Shown: positions 33,643 to 42,277 of the stretch, one piece after another
Layout: each line of letters begins with the position of its first letter
Position numbering within the stretch: the first letter of the stretch is position 1
The notes under the pieces: model-generated
The model's input: the letters and a program-made list of their open reading frames with translations, nothing else
The model's database searches: none
What the model was told of the DNA's origin: nothing
Assembly (NCBI RefSeq): GCF_036250675.1
Contig: NZ_CP109592.1
Span: 6,076,001 to 6,140,000 of the forward strand
Length of the DNA stretch: 64,000 nt
From: Streptomyces sp. NBC_01689
GTDB lineage: Bacteria > Actinomycetota > Actinomycetes > Streptomycetales > Streptomycetaceae
Direction of reading: 5' to 3'
Made by a program: the position numbers and the translations under genes

Positions 33643-34507
33643 CGCCGCGGCCACCGCCCCCGCGACGGCGTCCACCGGGGCCCGCCGCCGGATACCGCCG
33701 TGGGTGTGGGCCCTGCCGCCCGTCGCCGTCCTCGGTCTGGTCTTCCTCTACCCCCTCGCCCTCGTCGTCCAGCAGTCCTTCCACCCGGACACGGGCGGCA
33801 CCTCGGCACAGGCGTACGGCGACGTGTTCGCCTCCACCGCCTTCCGCGAGGCGCTCGGCACCACCGTGTGGCTGGCGGCCGGCTCGACGGTGGGGTGCCT
33901 CGTCCTCGGGTTCCTGCTCGCCCTGGTCATCGCGTTCGTGCCGTTCCCCGGCGGGAAGGCCGTCGCCCGGTTCATCGACGTCTTCCTGTCCTTCCCGTCC
34001 TTCCTCATCACCCTCGCCCTGCTGTTCCTGTACGGCAGCGTGGGCGTCGCCAACGGACTGTGGACGGACGCGACCGGAGCCGCCGAGGGACCGTTCCAGT
34101 TCCTCACCACTCCGTGGGGCGTGCTGCTCGCCGAGATCACGTACTTCACCCCGTTCGTGATGCGGCCGCTGCTCGCCGCGTTCTCGGGGATCGAGACCGC
34201 CCAGCTGGAGGTGGCGTCCTCACTGGGGGCGCGGCCCGCGCGGATCGTCCGGCAGGTGATCCTGCCCGAGGCGCTGCCCGCGCTCGCGGCCGGCGGCAGC
34301 CTCGTCCTGGTGCTGTGCCTCAACGAGTTCGGGATCGTCCTGTTCACCGGGGCGAAGGGGGTCACGACCCTGCCGATGCTCGTCTACAGCAAGGCGATCC
34401 TGGAGTCCGACTACCCGGGAGCCTGTGTCGTCGCCGTCGTCGACGTCCTGATCTCCGTGGGCCTCTACGGCCTGTACCGGGTGGTGAGCCGTCGTGCTGG
34501 TGCATAG
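33635..34507 (+). CDS. ABC importer permease 1 (2-aminoethylphosphonate type)
   Basis: A 290-residue membrane protein with six helices and the EAA loop (ETAQLEVASSLGARPARIVRQVILPEALPALAAGG). The ATG overlaps the ATPase stop by 8 bases. It forms a heterodimer with the next permease. Confidence 0.9.
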   Translation: MASAAATAPATASTGARRRIPPWVWALPPVAVLGLVFLYPLALVVQQSFHPDTGGTSAQAYGDVFASTAFREALGTTVWLAAGSTVGCLVLGFLLALVIAFVPFPGGKAVARFIDVFLSFPSFLITLALLFLYGSVGVANGLWTDATGAAEGPFQFLTTPWGVLLAEITYFTPFVMRPLLAAFSGIETAQLEVASSLGARPARIVRQVILPEALPALAAGGSLVLVLCLNEFGIVLFTGAKGVTTLPMLVYSKAILESDYPGACVVAVVDVLISVGLYGLYRVVSRRAGA

Positions 34508-35291
34508 CCGCAAGGGGAAGTGGGCCGTCTGGGCCGTGTTCTTCCTGCTCTTCCTGCCCCTGTTCGCGCTGCCGCTCCTCGTCGTGCTGGCGGCCTCCTT
34601 CGCCACCAACTGGTCGAGCGTCCTCCCGTCCGGCTTCACGACCGGCCACTACGCGGCGGCCACCCGCGGCGAGTCGCTCCAGGCCCTGACCACCAGCCTG
34701 GTCACGGCACTCACCGCGAGCGTCCTCGCGCTGGTCGTCGGCACCTGGGCGGCGCTCGCCGCGCACGCCCTCAGGCGACGGGGCGCGCGCGTCCTCGACG
34801 CGCTGTTCATGCTGCCGGTGGCCGTGCCCTCGGTCGTCGTCGGCCTGGCGGTCCTCGTCGCCTTCTCCCGGCCGCCGGTGCTCCTCAACGGCACCCGGTG
34901 GATCGTCGTCCTCGCGCACGCCGTCCTCGTCACGGCCTTCGCCCACCAGTCGGTCTCGGCCGCGATCGTGCGCCTCGACCCCGCGTACGAGCAGGCCGCC
35001 GCCTCGCTCGGCGCCCGCCCCTCCTACGTGCTGTGGCGGGTGCGGCTGCCGCTGCTGCTGCCCTCGCTGACCGCCGCGGCGGGCCTCTGCTTCGCCCTGT
35101 CCATGGGCGAGTTGAGCGCCACCATGATGCTCTACCCGCCGGACTGGACACCGCTTCCCGTCCAGATCTACGCCGCCACGGACCGCGGTGCCCTCTTCAC
35201 CGGTTCCGCGCTCGCCGTGGTCCTCATGACCGCGACCCTGCTCGTCCTGTTCGCCGTCTCCCGCATCCGCACCCGGGCCACCTACCGCTGA
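34494..35291 (+). CDS. ABC importer permease 2 (2-aminoethylphosphonate type)
   Basis: A 265-residue membrane protein with six helices and an EAA loop (EQAAASLGARPSYVLWRVRLPLLLPSLTAAAGLCF). The GTG start lies 14 bases inside the previous gene, showing tight coupling. It is the partner of permease 1. Confidence 0.9.
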   Translation: MLVHSRKGKWAVWAVFFLLFLPLFALPLLVVLAASFATNWSSVLPSGFTTGHYAAATRGESLQALTTSLVTALTASVLALVVGTWAALAAHALRRRGARVLDALFMLPVAVPSVVVGLAVLVAFSRPPVLLNGTRWIVVLAHAVLVTAFAHQSVSAAIVRLDPAYEQAAASLGARPSYVLWRVRLPLLLPSLTAAAGLCFALSMGELSATMMLYPPDWTPLPVQIYAATDRGALFTGSALAVVLMTATLLVLFAVSRIRTRATYR

Positions 35292-35347
35292 CCGGCCGGT
35301 CCGCCTCGTCACCGATCGACCCCACCACGCAAGGAGTTCACCTCGCC

Positions 35348-36430
35348 ATGCCCAGAGACATCCGCCTCACCTCGCTCGCCGCCGTCCTCGGCGCCCTCGC
35401 CCTCGCCTCCACCCTCACCGCCTGCGGCGGCGACTCCGCCGCCTCGGAGGCCAAGACCGTCACCGTCTACAGCGCGGACGGTCTCAAGGGCGAGAACGGC
35501 GACGGCTGGTACGACCAGGTCTTCAAGGACTTCGAGAAGCAGACCGGCATCAAGGTCGAGTACGTGGAGGGCGGCTCGGGCGAGATGGTCCAGCGCGCCG
35601 TGCGCGAGAAGAGCAACCCCCAGGCCGACGTCCTCGTCACCCTCCCTCCGTTCATCCAGCAGGCCGACGGCAAGGGGCTGCTGCAGAAGTACGCCCCGAA
35701 GGACTCCGGCCAGGTCGACGGCGCCGACAAGGCTTCCGACGGCACCTGGACCTCCGTCGTCAACAACTACTTCGGCTTCGTCTACAACAAGAAGGAGCTG
35801 AAGCAGGCGCCCACCACCTGGGACGAACTGCTCGGCGCCACGTACAGGAACAAGCTCCAGTACTCCACCCCCGGTGTCGCCGGCGACGGAACCGCCGTGC
35901 TCATCAAGGCGATCCACGACTTCGGCGGCAAGGACGCCGCACTCGCCTACCTGAAGAAGCTCCAGGCCAACAACGTCGGCCCGTCCGCCTCCACCGGCAA
36001 GCTCGCCCCCAAGGTCGACAAGGGCGAACTGCTGGTCGCCAACGGCGACGTCCAGATGAACTACGCGCAGTCCAAGGACATGCCGAACCTCGGCCTCTGG
36101 TTCCCGCGGGCCACCGACAAGGCCACCGACGCCGCCGGCAGGCCAAGCACCTTCACGCTCCCGTACGCCGCCGGTCTCGTCACCAAGGCCCCGCACACCG
36201 AGAACGGCAGGAAGCTCCTCGACTTCATGCTGTCCGCCAAGGCCCAGCAGCAGGTCAGCGAGATCGGCGGCGGCTTCTCCGCGCGCTCCGACGTCAAGGC
36301 CACCGACGCCAACGCCATCGCGCTGACCAAGCTCATGGACGGCGTCGAGGTCTTCGAGCCCGACTGGGCGGACATCGACAAGAACCTCACCACGTACGTC
36401 GAGGACTGGAAGTCCGCCACCGGCAGCTGA
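35348..36430 (+). CDS. Substrate-binding lipoprotein of the aminophosphonate ABC importer
   Basis: A 360-residue type-2 periplasmic-binding-fold protein. The signal peptide ends in the lipobox LTACGG (Cys ~26). Mature sequence features (VTVYSADGLKGENGDGWYDQVFKDFEKQTGIKVEY, YFGFVYNKKELKQAPTTWDELL) match the iron/AEP-binding family. AAGGAG lies 11 bases before the ATG. It is the last gene of the operon, 56 bases after permease 2, so it may be expressed more strongly through its own ribosome binding site. Confidence 0.9.
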   Translation: MPRDIRLTSLAAVLGALALASTLTACGGDSAASEAKTVTVYSADGLKGENGDGWYDQVFKDFEKQTGIKVEYVEGGSGEMVQRAVREKSNPQADVLVTLPPFIQQADGKGLLQKYAPKDSGQVDGADKASDGTWTSVVNNYFGFVYNKKELKQAPTTWDELLGATYRNKLQYSTPGVAGDGTAVLIKAIHDFGGKDAALAYLKKLQANNVGPSASTGKLAPKVDKGELLVANGDVQMNYAQSKDMPNLGLWFPRATDKATDAAGRPSTFTLPYAAGLVTKAPHTENGRKLLDFMLSAKAQQQVSEIGGGFSARSDVKATDANAIALTKLMDGVEVFEPDWADIDKNLTTYVEDWKSATGS

Positions 36431-36609
36431 ATCGGCAGCCGCACCGCCGGGCACGAGCGCTACCGGGTGATCGACGGTGTGGCGGTGGGCCCCGCCTGAC
36501 CGGACCGCGACCGTACCGCTCTGACTACGCTGGGGGCGTCGGCACAGCGTCGTTCCGGCGCCCCCGGAGCCAGTGCGTGCGAACGCCAGGACGGCAGGAG
36601 ACCCAGCAG

Positions 36610-37389
36610 ATGTCAGAGCGCAAGCCCATCGAGTCGTGGCTCACCGACATGGACGGTGTGCTCATCCACGAGGGTGTGCCGATCCCCGGCGCCGACGCCT
36701 TCGTCAAAAGGCTGCGGGAGTCCGGGAAGCCGTTCCTGGTGCTCACCAACAACTCCATCTACACCGCCCGTGACCTGCACGCGCGGCTGCGCCGCATGGG
36801 CCTGGACGTCCCGGTCGAGAACATCTGGACCTCCGCCCTGGCCACCGCCAAGTTCCTGGACGACCAGCGGCCCGGCGGCACCGCCTACGTCATCGGCGAG
36901 GCGGGCCTGACCACCGCGCTGCACGACATCGGTTACGTACTGACCGACCACGAACCGGACTACGTGGTCCTCGGCGAGACCCGTACCTACTCCTTCGAGG
37001 CCATGACCAAGGCGGTCCGGCTGATCGAGGGCGGCGCCCGGTTCATCGCGACCAACCCCGACGAGACCGGCCCGTCCACCGAGGGCCCGCTGCCCGCCAC
37101 CGGCGCCGTCGCCGCGCTGATCACCAAGGCGACCGGGAAACAGCCGTACTTCGCGGGCAAGCCGAACCCGCTGATGATGCGGACCGGTCTGAACGCCATC
37201 GGCGCGCACTCCGAGACCAGCGCGATGATCGGCGACCGCATGGACACCGACGTCCTGGCCGGGCTGGAGGCCGGGATGGAGACCTATCTGGTGCTGACCG
37301 GTCTCACCACGCGTGAGGAGATCGAGAAGTACCCGTTCCGGCCCTCCAGGATCGTCGACTCGATCGCGGACCTCGTAGACCGGATCTAA
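36610..37389 (+). CDS. HAD-IIA family phosphatase (NagD-like)
   Basis: A 259-residue sugar/nucleotide phosphatase family protein: motif I LTDMDGVLIHEG, motif II LTNNS, cap type C2, Lys in FAGKPNPLM, and GDRMDTDVLAGLEAGM as motif IV. AGGAG lies about 10 bases before the ATG. It follows the phosphonate operon after a 180-base gap and probably has its own promoter. The substrate is unknown. Confidence 0.9.
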   Translation: MSERKPIESWLTDMDGVLIHEGVPIPGADAFVKRLRESGKPFLVLTNNSIYTARDLHARLRRMGLDVPVENIWTSALATAKFLDDQRPGGTAYVIGEAGLTTALHDIGYVLTDHEPDYVVLGETRTYSFEAMTKAVRLIEGGARFIATNPDETGPSTEGPLPATGAVAALITKATGKQPYFAGKPNPLMMRTGLNAIGAHSETSAMIGDRMDTDVLAGLEAGMETYLVLTGLTTREEIEKYPFRPSRIVDSIADLVDRI

Positions 37390-37457
37390 ACCATTCATGA
37401 CCCGTCCGGAGCAGTCGCGGGCGTCAGCGGATGCGTCGTAGAGCCCACGGGGGGAGT

Positions 37458-37473
37458 CTCCAGATATCTGGAG
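37458..37473 (+). promoter_or_regulatory. Perfect palindrome containing the ribosome binding site
   Basis: CTCCAGATATCTGGAG is fully self-complementary. Its right arm includes the GGAG that acts as Shine-Dalgarno for the ATG at 37481. In RNA it could fold and hide the site, or in DNA act as an operator. Confidence 0.6.
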
Positions 37474-37480
37474 GTTCACG

Positions 37481-38104
37481 ATGGGTTCATGGAAACTCAC
37501 TCTCTGCGCCGGTGCCGTGACCGCTGCCGCGCTGACTCCCACCGCGTACGCGGCCGCCCCCGCCGGGTACGCGGCCGCCGCCCGGAGTGACGCCACGGCC
37601 GTGTCGGTGACACCCGCGGCCCCCGCGCCCGGCAGCGACATCCGGCTGCGGGCGGAGGGCTGCACGGGAAGCACGGGTACGGCCGCGTCCACCGCGTTCG
37701 TCTCGGACGCGCGGCTCACCGGTTCGGGCGGGGTGCTCACCGGCGAGACCCGGGTCCGTACCTCGCTGTCGCCCGGCACCTACGACGTCACGGTCGGCTG
37801 CGAGGGCGGTCAGGGCCGACGGCAGGTCACGGGCACGGTGACCGTCACCGGGCAGGCGGAACCGCTCTCCACGCTCTCCGCCCCCGCGTCGCTCCCGGTC
37901 CCCGCCTCACCCGTCGCACCGGTGCACGCGGGCGGCGGCGGCACCGCCGACGCCGACGGGAGCGGGGGACCCGCGGTCGCCGTCGACGCGCGGGCGACCG
38001 GTCCCGGGGCCCGGCAGGCGGTGATCGGCCTCGTCCTCGCGGGCGTCGCCGCGGTGGCCGTGGCGCTGCGCAGCGCCCGCCGGGGCCGAGACACCTCCGA
38101 GTGA
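37481..38104 (+). CDS. Secreted membrane-anchored protein paired with a class F sortase
   Basis: A 207-residue protein: signal peptide (SWKLTLCAGAVTAAALTPTAYA), a ~90-residue beta-rich Ig-like domain (VSVTPAAPAPGSDIRLRAEGCTG to VTGTVTVTG), a Pro/Ala/Gly linker, and a C-terminal helix (AVIGLVLAGVAAVAVALRSARR) with basic tail. No LPxTG motif is seen. It ends 1 base before the class F sortase, a standard Streptomyces pairing. The function of the pair is not established. Confidence 0.85.
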   Translation: MGSWKLTLCAGAVTAAALTPTAYAAAPAGYAAAARSDATAVSVTPAAPAPGSDIRLRAEGCTGSTGTAASTAFVSDARLTGSGGVLTGETRVRTSLSPGTYDVTVGCEGGQGRRQVTGTVTVTGQAEPLSTLSAPASLPVPASPVAPVHAGGGGTADADGSGGPAVAVDARATGPGARQAVIGLVLAGVAAVAVALRSARRGRDTSE

Positions 38105-38105
38105 C

Positions 38106-38771
38106 ATGCCGGACAGGGAACGTTCCCCGGGTGTGGGGCGACTGCTGACGGGCGTCGCCTGGGCGCTGCTGCTGCTCGGGCTGTGGCTGTGGGGCAGAGA
38201 GGTGACCGACGTACGGCTCGGGATGTCGGCCCCGACCACCGGAGACATCGCGGCGGTGGGACGGCCGCCGGAGGTGCGGATGCCTCCCCCGCTGAAGCCG
38301 CTCGGCGACGCACGGCCGCAACGGGTCGACATCCCCTCGATGGGGATCCGTGCACCGGTCGTCGCCCGCGGGCTCGACACCCAGGGCGCCATCGACCCGC
38401 CACCCTACGAACAGCCGGGCGTGGTCGGCTGGTACGCCGCGGGAGTGCAGCCGGGGTCGGCCGGCACCGCGCTGTTCGTGGGACACGTCGACACCGAGAC
38501 CCGGCCCGCGGTCTTCTACAAGCTCAGCGCGATGCGGCCGGGCCAGACGGTCCGGGTGATGCGCGACGACGGGACGGTCGCCGAGTTCACCGTCGACGAC
38601 GTCGCGGTCCTCCCGCGCGACCACTTCGACGCCCGGCAGGCCTACGGGCCGCGGCAGTCGGGGCGGGCCGAGCTGAGACTCGTCACCTGCGGAGGCACCT
38701 TCGACCGGACCCGCCGTACGTACACCGCGAACGTGGTCGTGTCCGCGTACCTCACCGGCAAGGGCTTCTGA
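38106..38771 (+). CDS. Class F sortase
   Basis: A 221-residue membrane-anchored cysteine transpeptidase. The N-terminal helix is LTGVAWALLLLGLWLWG. The barrel has TALFVGHVDTETRPAVFYKL with the catalytic His, LRLVTCGGTFDRTRRTYTANVVV with the Cys, and a downstream Arg. Class F enzymes are abundant in actinomycetes. The partner protein just upstream is probably coexpressed. Confidence 0.92.
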   Translation: MPDRERSPGVGRLLTGVAWALLLLGLWLWGREVTDVRLGMSAPTTGDIAAVGRPPEVRMPPPLKPLGDARPQRVDIPSMGIRAPVVARGLDTQGAIDPPPYEQPGVVGWYAAGVQPGSAGTALFVGHVDTETRPAVFYKLSAMRPGQTVRVMRDDGTVAEFTVDDVAVLPRDHFDARQAYGPRQSGRAELRLVTCGGTFDRTRRTYTANVVVSAYLTGKGF

Positions 38772-39230
38772 GGGCGGGGCGGACTCCCTACGGGGTCGCG
38801 CACACCTGGCCCGGCCGGCGGCCTGCTCCCCCCGGGGCCACCGACCGGACCGGTCCTCGACCGTGCGCGCACGGGCTGCGGGAGTAACCCGGCGACAGCG
38901 CGGGAGGTCTGCGACCGTTCCGGACGGTCCGCGCCACGGGTCGGAGCTCGGTGATCCGGACGACCGGCGCGGCGCGAGAGGCGAGGGGCCGGGAGCGGTC
39001 GAGGCAACTCTAGAGCGGAAGGGCTTCCCGGCCTAGGGGCTGCCGGACACCGGACGTCGGACACCGGTCGGCGGCCCGGGGCGCGGTGCGGGCCGGGCCG
39101 GGCCGAGCGGCGCCCGCCCGTCACCCGCGGGCCTGTAACAGCTCTCCGACAGGGTTCGGGGGATTTCGTGGGGGAGGGGGCGTTCATGCCACGATTGACC
39201 CTCGATGCGGTGCAGCCGAGGGGGAGTTGG
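38772..39230 (+). other. Non-coding gap before the GH6 gene
   Basis: This 459-base stretch has no supported gene. A short direct repeat CGGACACCGG occurs twice near 39046-39068. GTG 39168 and ATG 39186 are in frame with the GH6 gene and are possible alternative starts. Confidence 0.4.
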
Positions 39231-40247
39231 ATGTACGGCGGCAAGGGGGCCCGGGTGCGGGCGTCCATGGCGGTGACGGGGGCGCTCCTGCTGCTGACGG
39301 GATGTTCCGACGCGGGGGGCGGCCGGCAGCGGGGCGACGGTGCGGGCGCCGGGACCACGCGGGCCGGCGGTTCCGCCCCGTTCTGGGTCAACCCGGCGGG
39401 CAACGCGGCCGAGCAGGCCGCCGCGTACGCCAGGGCGGGCAGGAAGGACGACGCCGAGCAGATCCGCAAGATCGCCGGGCGGCCGACCGGGGAGTGGATC
39501 GGGCCGCGGGACCCGGAGCGGGAGGCGCGCGGCCTCACCCGGGCCGCCCAACGGGCCGGCCGGGCCGCCGTGCTGGTCCTCTACAACATCCCGCACCGCG
39601 ACTGCGGCCGGTTCTCGCGGGGCGGCGCCGCCGACGGCGCCGCCTACCGGGCGTGGATCGACGGGGTCGCCCGGGGGATCGGCGACCGTCGCGTCACGGT
39701 GATCCTGGAGCCGGACGCGGTCCTGCACCTGGTCGACCGGTGCACTCCGGCCGGGCCGCGGGAGGAGCGTTACTCCCTCCTGAGGGAGGCCGTGACCAGG
39801 CTCAAGTCCCTGCCGGGCACGAAGGTGTACCTGGACGCGGGCAACGCGGGCTGGGGCCGCCCCGACCAGATCTTCCGGCCGCTCGAACGGGCGGGCGTCG
39901 GCCTGGCCGACGGCTTCGCGGTGAACGTCTCCAACTTCTACTCGACCCGGGACTCCGTCGCGTACGGCAAGCGGCTGTCGGAGAAGGTCGGCGGCAAGCA
40001 CTTCGTCGTCGACACCAGCCGCAACGGCAACGGTCCCTACACGGCCGGCCGGCCCGACGAGAACTGGTGCAACCCACCGGGACGCGCGCTGGGCGAGAGC
40101 CCGACGACGAGGACCGCCGATCCGCTCGTCGACGCCTATCTGTGGGTGAAGCGGCCCGGCGAGTCGGACGGCACCTGCAAGGGCGGCCCGAAGGCGGGCG
40201 ACTGGTGGCCCGCGTACGCGCTCGCGCTCGCGAAGGCCTCGCGGTGA
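39231..40247 (+). CDS. cslZ: Glycoside hydrolase family 6 lipoprotein (CslZ-like endoglucanase)
   Basis: A 338-residue beta-1,4-glucan hydrolase family protein. From ATG 39231 (GGGGGAG upstream) the signal peptide ends in LLTGCSD, a lipobox. GH6 features are FWVNPAGNAAEQA, VLVLYNIPHRDCGRF, VTVILEPDAVLHL (EPD signature) and FVVDTSRNGNG. In the model locus a GH6 enzyme accompanies cslA and glxA and is thought to release or trim the tip glycan. Here it runs towards glxA from the other side, rather than in the same operon. Confidence 0.87.
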   Translation: MYGGKGARVRASMAVTGALLLLTGCSDAGGGRQRGDGAGAGTTRAGGSAPFWVNPAGNAAEQAAAYARAGRKDDAEQIRKIAGRPTGEWIGPRDPEREARGLTRAAQRAGRAAVLVLYNIPHRDCGRFSRGGAADGAAYRAWIDGVARGIGDRRVTVILEPDAVLHLVDRCTPAGPREERYSLLREAVTRLKSLPGTKVYLDAGNAGWGRPDQIFRPLERAGVGLADGFAVNVSNFYSTRDSVAYGKRLSEKVGGKHFVVDTSRNGNGPYTAGRPDENWCNPPGRALGESPTTRTADPLVDAYLWVKRPGESDGTCKGGPKAGDWWPAYALALAKASR

Positions 40248-40275
40248 AGGCCCGCGGCCGGCGGCGGAACACCTG

Positions 40276-40317
40276 ACCGGGGGCACCCTCCGCCGTCGCG
40301 CGGAGGGCGCCCCCGGT
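40276..40317. terminator. Bidirectional terminator between GH6 and glxA
   Basis: Two 18-base arms starting ACCGGGGGC and ending GCCCCCGGT pair at 17 of 18 positions around a 6-base loop. The position between convergent stops suits termination in both directions. Confidence 0.8.
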
Positions 40318-40339
40318 CGTGCGGGCGGGCCGGGGTGGC

Positions 40340-42277
40340 TCAGGGGACCCTGATCCACCGGGCCTCGGACGGCGTTCCCCGGGCGTCCGTCACGAAGAGC
40401 ATGTACCAGCCGGACTGCACCAGATTCCGGTTCCCGGGCACGGTCACCGTGATCCCCCTCGCCGTCGTCCTGAAGTCCAGCGCGATGGAGCGCTGGTCGA
40501 CGTCGGTGACATGGGTCGACGCGCTCGGCCGGATCAGCCGGGCCGCCCGCACGGACGAGGCGTCCGGCGAGGCGAAGGTCGCCGAGCCGCCGCGCGCCAC
40601 GGTCTTCGGGCCGCCGGACAGGCCGGGCCGCGCGCCGTGGTGGAGGTACGGCGGTGTGTAGATCTCGATGCGCTGCTCGAAGGTGCCGGGTTCGGTGTCG
40701 GCCTTGTCCGCGTAGAGCGGGTTGGAGCCGAAGAACATCACGCGTCCGTCGGGCAGCAGGATCGAGCCCGAGTGGTAGTCGCGGCCCACCAGGGGATCGG
40801 CGACCCGGTCGAAGGTGCGGGTGCGGGGGTGGTAGATCCGCGCCTGGAGGATGTCGGAGGCGCCGCGCCCCCGGTAGTCCTCGGAGCCGCCGGACACCAG
40901 GACCGTGTCGTCGGGCAGGATCGAGGACTGCGGATAGCGGGTGCCCTTCTCCAGCTCGGGGCCGTCGGTGAACCGGGGGTTCCCGGCCTTCAGGTCGATC
41001 AGCCGGGTCTTCCTGCTGGAGAGCTTCGACTCGCCGACCCCGCCGCCGCCGATCACCAGGTACCGCTCGTCCTGGGCGGGCGGCAGCAGCACCGTGCCGG
41101 AGGTCTCCATCAGGGTGGGGTCGCTCAGGCCGGGCAGTGCGGTGAACCGGTTCGTCGCCACGTCCCAGATGCCGGGGGTGCGGCCCACGTCGTCCGGCCC
41201 GTAGCCCGCGTTCGAGCCCGAGTAGAACATCTTGCCGTTCTGCATCAGGCTGATCGCCGGATAGGTCGGGAACCGGCGGACGCCCTTGGTGTAGGCCCAC
41301 TTCCCCGTCCGCGGGTCGAAGACCTCGTTCTTGCCCGGGACCAGCTGGCCGATCTCGTCCAGGCCGGAGAGACTGAGGATCTTCCCGTCGCTCATCGTGG
41401 TCAGCGTCGGGTACCAGCGGGCCTCGTTCATGGGGTCGACCCTGATGTACCGCTCGGCCACCGGATCGAACTCGAACGCGTCCCGGATCCCCTGGAAGTC
41501 CTTCTTGTCCAGGGCGAGTTTCTGGGCGATGCCGTACGTGTTGCGCGCGTCCGCGCCCGTCAGGCCCCGGACCCGGTAGTTGTCCTGGCTGCCCGTCTGG
41601 TACCGCCGGCCGCTCTTCTGCGCCTCGACGTAGATACGGCCCAGGCCCGGGTCGTTGCGCAGGAACGCGCCGGTCGAGCGGTCGAAGACCTTCTTCGCGC
41701 GCGGGACGAGTACCGGGTCCTTGGAGACGAACGTCCTGCCGTTCTCCCTGCCGGTGAACCGGGTGCCCGCGGGCAGGGTGACCGGCCTGTCGGGGTTCTC
41801 GTTGTGGACGACCATCAGTCCGCCGGCCTTGGTCACGTCCCCTTCCAGGGTCTCGTAGCGCTTGGTGCCGCCCGCGATCAGCAGCTTGCCGTCGGTGAGC
41901 TGGGTGTGGCCCGTGCAGAACAGGTCGGCCGGCGTCGGGATCGTCCTGACGGTCCCCTTGACCGGGTCCCAGAGCCGCGTGTCGAACTTCTTCGCGTCGA
42001 AGTTGTCCTGGTTGTTGCCCGACCCGGCGATCAGCAGGACCTTGCCGGTGTGCAGCAGGGCCGCGTGGATGGTGTTCAGGCGGTACCGCCTGGGGAAGCG
42101 GACGATGTCCCAGTGGCCGTTCTCGGCCTTGTACGCGGGCCTGTCGATCGCGTACCGGTGGTACCTCTCCGTACCGAAGCGGTAGACCCACGGGCCGTTC
42201 ATGCCGGTCAGGGCGAGTACCGCCACCCCGCCGATCGCGAGACGACGGGCGCGGCGGCGACGGGAACCGTCCCTCAT
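40340..42277 (-). CDS. glxA: GlxA copper radical oxidase (galactose-oxidase-like)
   Basis: A 645-residue oxidase with an N-terminal membrane anchor (LAIGGVAVLALTGMNGPWVY), a seven-bladed Kelch-type domain and a C-terminal DUF1929 Ig-like domain (from ~540). Cys121 in DLFCTGH fits the Tyr-Cys cofactor, and Trp288-Tyr289 (ARWYPT) fit the copper site of GlxA. The start overlaps the end of cslA (ATGA), so the pair is coupled. In model streptomycetes GlxA acts with CslA on the hyphal-tip glucan and is needed for normal development. Confidence 0.95.
   Translation of the reverse strand: MRDGSRRRRARRLAIGGVAVLALTGMNGPWVYRFGTERYHRYAIDRPAYKAENGHWDIVRFPRRYRLNTIHAALLHTGKVLLIAGSGNNQDNFDAKKFDTRLWDPVKGTVRTIPTPADLFCTGHTQLTDGKLLIAGGTKRYETLEGDVTKAGGLMVVHNENPDRPVTLPAGTRFTGRENGRTFVSKDPVLVPRAKKVFDRSTGAFLRNDPGLGRIYVEAQKSGRRYQTGSQDNYRVRGLTGADARNTYGIAQKLALDKKDFQGIRDAFEFDPVAERYIRVDPMNEARWYPTLTTMSDGKILSLSGLDEIGQLVPGKNEVFDPRTGKWAYTKGVRRFPTYPAISLMQNGKMFYSGSNAGYGPDDVGRTPGIWDVATNRFTALPGLSDPTLMETSGTVLLPPAQDERYLVIGGGGVGESKLSSRKTRLIDLKAGNPRFTDGPELEKGTRYPQSSILPDDTVLVSGGSEDYRGRGASDILQARIYHPRTRTFDRVADPLVGRDYHSGSILLPDGRVMFFGSNPLYADKADTEPGTFEQRIEIYTPPYLHHGARPGLSGGPKTVARGGSATFASPDASSVRAARLIRPSASTHVTDVDQRSIALDFRTTARGITVTVPGNRNLVQSGWYMLFVTDARGTPSEARWIRVP

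Noticed and set aside
34520..35347. Extension of the aminophosphonate-binding protein frame into the upstream permease
   Set aside because: Shadow frame; a lipoprotein signal peptide and AAGGAG place the start at 35348.
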